64,000 nucleotides of DNA from Dendrobium chrysotoxum (Eukaryota; Streptophyta; Magnoliopsida; Asparagales; Orchidaceae), in contig CM034304.1 in NCBI GenBank assembly GCA_019925795.1, positions 6,387,471 to 6,451,470 on the forward strand, written 5' to 3'. Below are positions 24,780-37,010 of this stretch, piece by piece; positions within the stretch are counted from its first letter, which is position 1; each line of letters starts with the position of its first letter. The position numbers and the translations under genes were made by a program. Below the pieces are notes generated by a model. The model ran no database searches. It had not been told where the DNA came from and saw only the letters and a program-made list of their open reading frames with translations.

Positions 24780-26509
24780 ATGGCTAACTTTGGAAATAGA
24801 AACACTGCTGAAGGTTATTCTATTACTCATCCACCTTTGTTTGATAACATACCATTTGATTTTTGGAAACCTGGCATGTCCACGTTTTAACAATCTATTA
24901 ATTATCACCTGTGGATGCTTGTTAAAGATAGTTATGAAGCACCTTTAGACTTGTCAATGGAATTAAAACTGAACTTCCTTTTGTCGAATGGACTTTTTAT
25001 GATAGGGATCTAGCACAACTAAATGCTAAATATTTGAACAATATTTTTTGTTCTTTAAAATCTGTGGATTACGTGCGCATCGCTACCTGCTCAACTGGTA
25101 AAAAATTTTGGATAGATTATGCATTAGCTATGAAGGTACATTTGAAGTTAAACAGTCTAGGTTAAACATACTGCTTCATGACTATGAACTCTTTTGCATA
25201 AAACCTAGTGAGTCCATATCTGACATGTATACTAGGTTCACTCAAATTGTCACCTCCCTACATGCCTTAGGAAGAGATCTTACGAATTATAAGAAAGTTA
25301 ACAATATTTTGAGATGTTTGCCTTCTTCCTATGATGCTAAGATAACTGTGATCACTAAATCTAAGGATTTGAATGCTTATTCTATTAATAACTTACATGG
25401 ATCAGTCATTACTTACGAGCAAGGGGTGAACCAAAGATAGCTTGATAAAGGTGAGAAAATGAGAGACAAACCTATGGCACTGAAGGCCAATGATACAGAT
25501 ACTAATACTTCTAGGTTTGATAGCGAAGATGTTGCCTTAATCACTAGGCAATTTAAAAGCTTTCTAAGGAAGAAACATAAGATCTTTCAGAAGTGGAACA
25601 AAGGTAAGAGTAGTAGAAATTTTAGACATTCTTCTGATACGGTTTGTTTTGAATGCAGGAAGCAAGGACATATAATGGCTGATTATCCTACACTTAAGGC
25701 TCACCCAAGCAAGGAGAAGGGTGAGGAGAAACCCTAGTTCAGGAAGGACAAGAAAAAGATTCAGAAGGCTTTTTGGGCGGATTCAACATCAGACTCCTTT
25801 GAGACTGAAGCTGAAGAGGAGACTATGAACTTATGTTTGATGGCAGATGATCATCGTGGTCAGTCTGACCAAGAAGAGGTATGTGAGCTAACCTATAATC
25901 AATTACTTGAAGTTTTTGAAAAAATTCATTCATGATATAGAAAACTTAAGAAAATGTATGCTAGCCTGAAATTAGAATTCTTAAACATGGAAAAAGAGCA
26001 TGACGTTTTAATTAAAGATCATTCTACGCTTGATAGCAATCACATGTCATTACTTAATGAATTTGATGAGTTGAATAAAAAGCATTCTGATTTAATTATT
26101 GAGTAGGATTCATTAAAAGCATCGCATGTTGAATTAGAAGCTCTATTTAAGGAATTAGAAACTCATGCATCTAATTTCGATAGTAGTGAACATTATTTAA
26201 AATTTGAAATTACAAGTCTAAAAAAAAAATGAATTTTTAAGTGTAAAAATTTGTGCATTTGAGAATAATAAAATACCTCCTACATTTGCACAGTTTTACA
26301 AACCTCCATCACTTGAAGGATCACATTCAAAATCATCAAAACATGCATCATTCAAACCTAGGAAGAGGCACTATCACCCACGTAGATTAGTTAACCCTTT
26401 CCCTGGCATTAGATATTTTTCTTGTGGCATGTTACTACATATCACTCACACCTGCACTGTTTATCGTAGTACACATTGGGTGTGAAGACCCAAATTACGT
26501 ATTTCATAG
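24780..26509 (+). pseudogene. gag: Element D gag (broken)
   Basis: Relative of the 577-residue gag of A. It starts MANFGNRNTAEGYSITHPPL at 24780. It has an early in-frame TAA near 24888, a frameshift near 24955, then open pieces 25108-25440 and 25459-25737 in one frame, separated by a TAG where A has a Gln codon. The zinc knuckle is intact, CFECRKQGHIMADY-like, except that its last Cys is Tyr. After 25737 come the acidic FWADS region and a coiled-coil segment with further stops. The second knuckle reads YFSCGMLLHITHTC, lacking the first Cys exactly as in A. The final TAG (26507-26509) coincides with A's. Confidence 0.87.
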
Positions 26510-26584
26510 CACAACACACATGTATTACATTCTTCTTTTCATAAGAAGGAACCCAAATCTATTTGGGTTCCTCAATCTAACATT

Positions 26585-29023
26585 TGATGATTTTGTAGGG
26601 GTGCTCTCACACAAGATCTCATGAGAGCATGTGGTACTTGGACAGCGGATGCTCAAGACATATGATTGGAGATGCAAACCAATTCATTTTACTGGAGGCC
26701 AAGGCTGGAAGCAAGGTCACTCTTGGAGACAACACCACCAGGAAAGTCGTAGGTGCTGATATAATCGAAAACTCTAAGAACCTTTTGATTGAAATTATTT
26801 TGCTTATAGATGAACTGAAACACAACCTACTCAGCATCAGTCAACTGTGTGAGAAAGGGTTCAGCATCAAGTTCCTGGCAAGAAATTATATTATAAGCTT
26901 AAATAATAATATTATTTTGCTGGGTATGATGATCAATAATGTTTACATGCTTGGTTTAAATAATATTGAATGTGCGACTTCATTTTATTTTAAAACTACT
27001 GCTGATGAGTCTGGGTTGTGGCACGAGAGATTATGTCATGCCAGTATGAAAACTCTTAGAAGAGTCACCCAAAAGAACTTAGTTAGAGGTGTCCCCAAGC
27101 TTAAGTTAACTAAGGATCACCTGTGTGATGCCTGTCAATTAGGGAAATAAGTCCAATCATCTTTCCTCTCCATTAAGCTCTCAACACCTTTAGACCTTTA
27201 GAAGTCCGTCACATGGATCTCTTTGGACCATTAGCACTGCCAGCTTAGGGGGGAAAGTCTATGGATTTGTGATTGTTGATGATTACTTGATGTTCACTTG
27301 GATTAGATTTCTGTCACATAAATCTGAGTCATTTGATGAATTTAAATCTTTCTCCACTTGAATTTAGAAGAAGTTAGGTTGCGTGATCTTAACTATTCAT
27401 AGTGATCATGATGGAGAGTTTTAAAATATGAAATTTGGAATATTCTATGAGGAGCAAGGAATTAGCCAAAACTTATCAGCTCCTAGGACCCCTTAGCAGA
27501 ATAGGTTAGCTAAAAGAAAGAACAGGACCTTGGTGGAAGCCGCTAGAGCCATGCTTTCTGAGTATTCAGTTCCAAAATACTTTATGGGTAGAACTCCAAA
27601 CTGAATAAGACACCCTATGAGATCATTAAGGGTAGAACTCCAAACCTGTCCCACCTCCATGTCTTTGGTTGTAAGGTTTTAATTCTGAATAATGGGAAAT
27701 AATCCTTAGGAAAATTTGACCCCAAATCAGGTGAAGGAGTATTCTTAGGCTATTCTAGTGTGGGGAAATCCTTTAGGGTGTTTAATAAGAGAGCTTTGGT
27801 GGTGGAGGAGACTACTCATGTGGTGTTTAATGAAATAGGAGAGATTACCCAAGGATTAGAAATTATAAATATGGAGGAAAGGGTAGAACCTAAAAACACT
27901 TTGCCTAGAGAATGGAGATATTCTTCGAGTTATTCTAAAGAACTGATCTTAGGAGACCCTTATGAAGGTGTTTGAATTAGGTATGGACTTAGGAAGGAAG
28001 TAAACCATTCTTCCTTTATCTCAATGACTGAACCCACCAACATCAATCAAGCCCTTTCTGATGAGTTTTGGATCTTAGCTATGCAAGTGGAATTGAACCA
28101 ATTTGTAAGGAACGATATTTGAGAGTTAGTAGAAAGACCTAAGAATTAAAGTGTAGTGGGAACCAAATGGGTCTTTAAGAATAAGATGAATGATTCTGGT
28201 GAGGTGGTTAGGAATAAGGCAAGATTGGTGGCTAAGGGGTATAACCAAATAGAAGGGATCAATTTTGAGGAGACCTTTGCCCTTGTAGCTAGATTGGAAG
28301 TAGTTAGGGTGCTTCTAGCCTTTGTCCGTTATAAGGGATTTAAGCTATTTCAAATGGATGTCAAGAGTGCCTTTTTAAATGGGGTAATAAAAGAGGATGT
28401 CTTTGTAGAGCAACCCCCCAGTTTTGAGGGTTCCCAATACCCAAATCAAGTTTATAAATTAAAAAAGGCCTTATATGGATTGAAATAGCCACCAAGAGCT
28501 TGGTATGAGAGGCTTAGCAAATTCCTACTAGAAAGAGAATTTGTTAAGGGTAGCGTAGACACCACCCTTTTTATTAGGAAAGTAGGGGATGATATACTCA
28601 TTATCCAGATCTATGTTCTTGATACACTTTTTGGATCTTCTAATACAAATTTATGTAATGATTTTTCTAAGATAATGAGTAAGGAGTTTGAGATGAGTAT
28701 GATGGGAGAATTATCCTTCTTTTTGGGGTTTAGCATAAGGCAAATGAATGATAGAACCTTTCTTAATCAATCAAAATACACTAAGGATATTTTGAAGAAA
28801 TATGAAATGGATAAAGCCAAGACAATCAATACTCCCATGAGCTCCACTATTTAGTTAGATAATGATTCAAATGGAATATCTGTTGATCAGAAAAAGTTCA
28901 GAGGAATAATTGGATCACTGCTTTACCTAACTGCTAGCCAACCTGATATTATGTTTAGTGTTTATCTTTGTGCTAGATTTCAAGCTGATCCTAAGGAATC
29001 CCACCTGACTGCAGTTAAGAGAA
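26585..29023 (+). pseudogene. pol: Element D pol (broken, 3'-truncated)
   Basis: It begins after the shared gag stop TGA (26585-26587) and the TAG at 26596. Protease core WYLDSGCSRHM at 26629, pre-integrase H-H-C-C zinc finger (HERLCHAS ... CDACQ) to 27150, then a TAA. The integrase part (27150-27760) has frameshifts, several stops and a deletion of roughly 60-70 bp after FGKYF-equivalent codons. The reverse transcriptase is readable from 28156 (GTKWVFKNKM) to about 29020. Its catalytic YVDD is YVLD (28612-28623), so the enzyme would be inactive even if restored. It ends in the middle of the thumb/RNase H junction where satellite DNA begins. Confidence 0.88.
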
Positions 29024-29030
29024 TGTTCCC

Positions 29031-31229
29031 ATCATATGATCTCCCAGTTTTAATCCTCTATGATGAGCATATTCCCACCCCATTATATGATCTCCTAATT
29101 TTGGACTTTTGTGATAGGTATATTCCTACCCCATCGTATGATCTCCCAATTTTGATCCTCTGTGATGGGCATATTCCTATCCCATCATATAATCTCCCAA
29201 TTTGACCTCCATGTAGGCATATTTCTTCCCCATCATATGATTTCCCATTTTGATCCTCTGTGATAGGCTTATTCCTTCCCTATCATATAATCTGCCCATT
29301 TAGATACTTTGTGATGAACATATTCCTACCATATCATATGATCTCCTAGTTTTGATCCTCTTTGATGGGCATATTCCTACTCCATCATTTGAACTCCCAA
29401 TTTTCATCCTCTATGATGGGTATATTCCTACCCCATCATAAGATCTCCTAGTTTTGATCATCTTAAATGGACATATTCCTACCCCCATTAAAGGATCTCC
29501 TAGATTTAATCCTTTATGATGGGCCTATTCCTACCCCATCATTTGATCTCCCAATTTTATTCCTCTATGATTGGCATATTACTACCCTATCATACGATCT
29601 CCAAGTTTTGATCTTCTATGATGGGTATATTCCAACCCCATCATACGATCTCCTAGTTTTGATCCTCTTTTGTGGGCTTATTTCTACCCCATCACATGAT
29701 ATTCCAGTCCTGAACCTCTATAGGGGCATATTTCTACCCCATCACATGATCTCCCAGTTTTGATACTCTATGATGGGCATATTCCTAACCCATCATATAA
29801 TCTCCTAATCTTGATCCTGTGTCATGGGCATATTCCTACCCCATCATACGATCTCCTAGTTTTAATACTCTGTGATTACCATATTCCTACCATATCGTAC
29901 GATCTCCTGGTCTCTATCCTCTATGACGAGCATATTTATACCTCATCATATGATCTCCCATTTTTGTTCCTCTGTGATGGGCATATTCATACCCCTTTAT
30001 ACGATCTCCTAGTTTTGATCCTCTGTGATGGGCATATTCTTTTCCCATCATACAATCTCTCAATTTTGATCCTCTATGATGGGCATATTCTTACCCCATC
30101 ATACGATCTCCTAGTTTTGATCATCGTTGATTGGTATATTCAAAACCTTTTCATATAATCATCAAGTTCAGTGATGGGCATATTCTTACCCCATCTTAAG
30201 TCTCCCAATTTTGATCCTCTATGATGGGCATATTTCGACCCCATCATATGATCTCCCACTTTTGATCCTATATATTGAGTATATTCCTTCCCCATCACAC
30301 GATCGCTTAGTTTTAATCCTCTATGATGGGCATATTCCTACCCCATCATATGATCTCCTAGTTTCAATCCTCTATGATGAGCATATTCCCATCCCATTAT
30401 ATGATCTCCTAATTTTGGTCTTTTGTGATAGGTATACTCCTATCTTATCATATGATCTCCCAATTTTGATCCTCTGTGATGTGCATATTCCTATCACATC
30501 ATATGATCTCTCAATTTGACCTCCATGATAGGCATATTTCTTAACCATCATATGATCTCCCATTTTGATCCTCTGTGATAGGCATATTCCTACCATATCA
30601 TATAATCTGCCCATTTGGATCCTTTGTGATGGACATATTCCTACCATATCATGTGATCTCCTAGTTTTGATCCTTTTTGATGGGCATATTCCTACTCCAT
30701 CATTTGAACTCCTAATTTTCATCCTCTATAATGGGTATATTCCTATCCCATCATAAGATCTCCTAGTTTTGGTCATCTTAAATGGACATATTCCTACCCC
30801 ATTAAAGGATCTCCTAGTTTTAATCCTTTGTGATGGGCCTATTCCTACCCCATTATTTGATCTCCCAATTTTATTCCTCTATGATTGGCATATTACTACC
30901 TTATCATACGATCTCCTAGTTTTGATCTTCTATGATGGGTATATTCCTACCCCATTATATGATCTCCTAATTTTGATCCTCAGTTGTGGGCTTATTTTTA
31001 CCCCATCATATAATCTTCCTGTCTTGAACCTCTATAGGCGCATATTTCTACCCCATCACATGATCTCCTAGTTTTGATACTCTATGATGGGCATAATCCT
31101 AACCCATCACACAATCTCCTAATTTTGATCATATGTGATGGGCATATTCCGACCCCATCATACGATCTCCTAGTTTTAATACTCTGTGATTAGCATATTC
31201 CTACCATATCGTACGATCTCCTAGTCTTG
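29031..31229. repeat. Higher-order duplication in the satellite (1314-bp offset)
   Basis: The block 29031-29915 reappears at 30345-31229 with a constant offset of 1314 bp at both ends. It shares rare variants such as AATTTGACCTCCATG, GATCATCTTAAATGGACAT, CATTAAAGGATCTCC and AACCTCTATAGG. A partial third copy follows at an offset of 1071 bp (21 monomers): CGATCTTCTAGTCTCTCCTC near 32285 matches 31211-31240. The left edge of the first copy coincides with the broken end of element D. Confidence 0.82.
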
Positions 31230-34200
31230 ATCCTCTATGATGGGCATATTCTTACCTCATGAATTGATCTACCAAATTGGATCCTATATGATGGGTATTT
31301 TCCGACCCCATCATATTATTTCATAGTTTTGATCCTCTATGATGGGTATATTCCTACACCAACATATGATCTCCTAGTTTTGATCCTTTATGATGTGAAT
31401 ATTCCTACCTCAATAAGTGATCTCCATTTTTTATTTCTCTGTGATGGGCATATTCTGAACCCATCATAAAATCTCCTAATTTTGATCATCTATGATGTGA
31501 ATATTCCTACCCCCTCAAATAATATCCTATATTTGATCATCAGAGATAAACATATTCCTACCCCTTCATACAATCTTCTAGTTTTGATCCTCTATGATCG
31601 GCATATTCCTACCCCATCATGTGATTTGCAAGTTTCTTTCTTCAGTGATGGGCATATTCCAACCCTATCTTACGATCTTTTAGCTTTGATCCTCTGTAAT
31701 GGGCATATTCCTACCCCACCATAAGATCCCCTAGTTTTCATCCTCTATGATGGATATATTCCTTCACCATCATATGATCTCCTTGTTTTGATCTTCAGTG
31801 CTGGGCATATTCCTACCCCATCATATGATCTGCCAATTTTAATCCTCTTTAGTGGGCATATTCCTACTCCATCAAATGATCTCCTAGTTTTGATCCACTG
31901 GGATGGGCATATTCCTACTCCATCACACGATCTCCTAGTTTTGATCCTCTATGTTGGACATATTCCTACCCCATCAAAGGATCTTCTAACTTTGATCCTC
32001 TATGATGGGCATATTCCAACCCAATCATATGATGTCCCAACTTTATTCCTCTGTGATGGGCATATTATAACCCCATCATATGCTCTTCCAGTCTTGATCC
32101 TCTATGATGGGCATATTTCTACCCCATCACATGATCTCCCAGTTTTGATCCTCTATGCTGGGCATATTCCTAATCTATCATATGATCTCCAAATCTTGAT
32201 CCTCTGTGATGGGCATATTCCTGCTACATCATACGATCTCCTAGTTTTAATACTCTGTGATGGGTATATTCCAACCACTTTGTACGATCTTCTAGTCTCT
32301 CCTCTATGATGGGCATATTCCTACCCCATCAATCAATCTACCAAATTTGATCCTATATGATGGGTATTTTCCTACCCCATGATATGATTTCCTAGTTTTG
32401 ATCCGTTGTGATGAGAATATTCCTACCCCATCATATGATCTCCTAGTTTTGATCCTCTATGATGGGAATATTCTTACCCCATTATATGTTCTCCATTTTT
32501 GTTCCTCTCTGATGGGCATTCCTAACCTATCAGATGATCTCCTAATTTTGATCATCTGTGATGTGAATAATCCAACCCCATCATGTAATCTCCTACTTTT
32601 GATCCTCAGTAATGAGCATATTCCTACCCCTTCATATAATCTTCTAGTTTTGATTGTCTATAATGGGCATATTTCTATCGCATCATGTGATCTGCCAGTT
32701 TCAATCCTCAGTGATGGGATTTTCCTACCCTATCTTATGATATCCTAGATTTGATCCTCTGTGATGGGCATATTCCTACCCCATCATATGATCTCTCAGT
32801 TTTGATCCTTTATGATGAGCATATTCCTACCCCATCATATGATCTACCAGTTTAAATCCTTTATGATGGGCATATTCCTACCTTATCATATAATCTACAA
32901 ATTTTGATACTGTTTGATGGGCATATTCCTACTCTATCAAATGATCTCCTAGTTTTGATCATCTAGGATGGGCATATTCCTACCCCATGAAAGGATCTTC
33001 TAGTTTTGATCATCTGTGATGGGCATATTCCTATCCAATCATATGATGTCCTAGTTTTATTCCTCTATGATGGGAATATTATAACCTTATCATGTGATCT
33101 TCTAGTTTTGATCCTCAATGATGGGTATATTTCTAGCTCATCATACGATCTCCAAGTTTAGATTCTCCATTATGGGTGTATTCCTACCCCATCATATGAT
33201 CTTCCAGTCTTGATTCTTTGTGATGGGCATAATTCTACCCCATCACATGATCTCCCAGTTTTAACACTTCATGATGGGCAAATTCCTAACGCATCATACG
33301 ATCTCCTAGTCTTGATCCTCTATCATGGGTATATTCCTACATCATTAAACTACCTCCCAAATTTGATCCTATATAATATGATCTCCTAATTTTGATCCTT
33401 TGTGATGGGCATATTCCTACCCCATCATATAATCTCCTAGTTTTGATCCTCTGTGTTTGGCATATTCCTACCCCATTATATGATATCCCAATTTTCTTTC
33501 TCTATGATGGGCATATTCCTAACCCATCATACGATCTCCCAATTTTGATTATCAGGGATGGGTATATTCCTACCCCATCAAATGATTTCCTACTTTTGAT
33601 CCTGAGTGTTGAGCATATTCCTACACTTTTATACGATCATTCAATTTGAATCCTCTTTGATTGGCATATTCCTACCCCATCATATAACCTACTAGTTTTG
33701 ATTCTTAGTGATGGGCATATTCCTACCCTATCATATGATCTCCTAGTTTTGATCCTCTGTGATGGGAATATTCGTACACCATCATATGATCTCCAACTTT
33801 TGATCCTCTATGATGGGTATATTCCTAACAATCACATGATCTCCTAGTTTTGATCCTCAGTTATGGGAATATTCCCACCCCTTCATACGATCTCCTAGTT
33901 CCAATCCTTTACGATGGGCATATTCCTACCCTATCATATGATCTCCTAATTTTGATTCTTTGTGATGGGCATATTCCTACCCCATTATAAGATCTCCCAG
34001 TTTTGATCCTCAATGATGAGCATATTCCAACCCCATCATATGATCTCTCAGTTTTAGTCTTTTATGATGGGTATATTCCTACCCCATCATATGATCTCCC
34101 AATTTTTATCCTCTGTGATGGGCATATTCCTACCCCATCATATGAGCCCCAGTTTGGATCCCCTATGATGGGTTTATTCCAACCCCATCTTATGATCTCT

Positions 34201-36731
34201 CAATTTTGATCCTCTATGATAGGCTTATTCCTACCCATCGTATGATGTCCTAGTTTTGATCCTCTATGATGAGCATAATCCTACCACATCATATAATCTG
34301 CTAGTTTGGATCCAATATAATTAGCATATTCCTACCCCATCATACGATCTCCCAATTTTGATCCTCTTTGATGGCCATATTCCTACCACATCATATGATC
34401 TCCCTGCTTTGATCCTCTTTGATAGACATATTCTTACACCATCATATGATCTCCCAGATTTGATCCTCTATGATGGGCATATTCCAATCCCATTATATGA
34501 TCTCCCATTTTTATTTCTCTTTGATGGGCATATTATTACCCCATTGTCCGATCTCCCTATTTTAAACTTCTATGAAGGGCATATTCCTACCCCATCATAG
34601 GATCTTCCAATTTTGATCCTCTATGATGGGCATATTCCAACCCCATCATACGATCTCCAGATTTTAATCCTTTGTGATTGGCATATTCCTACCCCATCAT
34701 ATGATCTCCGAGTCTCAATCCTTTATGATGGTTATATTCCTACCCCATTATATGCTCTCCCAATTTCAATACTCTGTGATTAGCTTATTCCTACTGCATC
34801 ATACGATCTCCTAATCTCGATCCTCTATGATGGGAATATTCCTACCCTATCATATGATCTCCTAGTTTCGATCCTCATTGATCGGCATATTCCTACCCCT
34901 TCAAATGATCTTCCAATTTTTATCATCTATGATGGGCTTATTCCTACCCCATCATACAATCTCACATATTTTATCCTCTATGATGGGCATATTCCTTCCC
35001 ATCATAAGTTCTCCCAGTTTTAATCCTCTATGATGGCCATATTCCAAACCCATCATATGATCTCCCAGTTTAATCCTTTGTGATGGGTATATTCCTACAC
35101 CATCTTATGATCTCCCAATATTGATCCTCTATAATGAGAATAATCCTACCCCATTCTATGATCTCCCAGGTTTGATCCTCTATAATGGGCATATTCCTAC
35201 CATATTATACGATCTCGTAATATTTATCCTCTGTGATGGACATATTCCTACCTCATCAATGATCTCCTAGTTTCAATCCTCTATGATAAGCATATTCTTA
35301 CCCCATCACACAATCTCCTAATCTTTTTCCTCTGCGATGGGCATATTCCTGCCCCATCATGTAATCTCTTGATTTTGATCCTCCGTGATGGATATTATCA
35401 CACCCCATCATACGATCTCTCACTTTCAATCCTCTGTGATGGGCATATTTCTAAGTCATCATATGATCTGCCAATCTTGAACCTCTATGATGGGCATATT
35501 TTTACACCATGATACAATCTGCTAGTTTTAATCCTCTATGTTGGGCATTTTCCTACCCCATCATACGATCTCCTAGTCTCGATCCTCTGTAATGGGCATA
35601 TTCCTACCCCATCATACGATCTCTCAATTTTGATACTCATTGATGGGCATATTTTTACCCCCTCATACGATCTCCTAATTTTGATCCTTTAAGATGGGCA
35701 AATTCTAACCCCATCATATGTTCTCCTAGTTTCGATCCTCTATAATGGGCATATTCCTACCCATTTTACGATCTCCAATTTTAGTTCTTCTATGATGGGC
35801 TTATTCCTACCCCATCATATGATCTCCTAGTTTTGATCCTCTATGATGGGAATATTCCAACCCTATTATTTGATCTGCCAGTTTGGATCCTTTATGATGG
35901 GCATGTTCCTACCCTATCATATGATCTCCCCATCTTGATCTTGTTTAATGGGCATATTTCTACCCCATCACACGATTTCCTAGTTTTAATCCTTTGTGAT
36001 GGGTGTATTCCTACCCCATCAATCGATCTCCTAGTTTTAATCCTCTGTGATGGGCATATTTCTACCCTATTATATAATCTCTTAGTTTTGATACTCTGTG
36101 ATGGGCATATTCCTACCCCATCATACAATCACCCTGTAATGTTCCTCTGTGATGGGCATATTACTACCCCATCATACAATCTGCTAGTTTTAATCCTCTA
36201 TCATGAGTATATTCCTACTCCATCATATGATCTCCCAATTTTAATCCTATGTGATGGGTATATTCCTATTTCGTCATATGATCTTCCAGTCTTGATCCTC
36301 TGCAATGGGCATATTCCTACCCCATCATATGATCTCCCAGTTTCATTCCTTAGTGATGGGCATATTCCTACCCCAACAAATTATCTCCTAATTTTGATCC
36401 TTTATAAGGGGCATATTCATACCCTATCATTCAATCTTCTAGTTTTGATCCTCTATCATGGGCATATTCCTGCCCCATCATACGATCTCCTAGTTTTAAT
36501 CCTATATCATGGGAAAATTCCTACCCTATTGTATGATCTCCTAGTTTTGATCCCCTATGATGGGCATATTTATACCCCTTTATATGATCTTTCAGTTTCG
36601 ATCCTCTATGATAGGCATATTCCAACCCCATCATAAGATCTCCTAATCTCGATCCTCTATGATGAGCATATTGCCAACCCATCATACGATCTCCCAATTT
36701 TTATCCTCTGTGATGGGCATATTCCTACCCC

Positions 36732-37010
36732 ATCATACGATCTCCAGGTTTTGATTAGCTATGATGGGCATATTCTTACCCCATGATACGATCTCCCAAT
36801 TTTAATCCTCTTTGATGGGCATATTCCTACCCCTTCATACGATCCTCTGTGATGGGCATATTCCGAGCACATCATACGATCTCCAGGTTTTGATTAGCTA
36901 TGATGGGCATATTCTTACCCCATGATACGATCTCCCAATTTTAATCCTCTTTGATGGGCATATTCCTACCCCATCATACGATCCTCTGTGATGGGCATAT
37001 TCCGAGCACA
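36732..37010. repeat. Recent 139-bp tandem duplication of three monomers
   Basis: 36732-36870 and 36871-37010 are nearly identical. Both contain GATCTCCAGGTTTTGATTAG, CTTACCCCATGATACGATC and a monomer shortened by 14 bp (CATACGATCCTCTGTG), then ATTCCGAGCACATCA. The close identity against the usual divergence of neighbours marks a recent event. Confidence 0.85.

Larger units (their letters stand above)
22902..29023 (+). mobile_element. Element D: decayed Sirevirus lacking its 3' end
   Basis: It starts with a full 5' LTR (TGTTACGAATCTGG), a degenerate primer site, gag and pol in the same order as A, and it is co-linear with A up to the RNase H start. At about 29023 the sequence changes within one base from pol (..GCAGTTAAGAGAATG) to satellite (TTCCCATCATATGATC). 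RNase H, the 3' non-coding region and the 3' LTR are gone. No right-hand target duplication can be expected; the left flank is CACTA. A deletion or unequal exchange that removed the 3' part together with satellite DNA explains this best. Confidence 0.9.

Noticed and set aside
35833..36636. Open frame of 267 codons with a 17-residue repeat (DGHIPTPSYDLLVLILY type), and about 60 similar frames in the array
   Set aside because: The 51-bp period is divisible by three, so an open unit gives long frames automatically. Frames shift at indels, stops appear at random, starts are not conserved, and the minus strand is open in the same way. No coding bias is visible.
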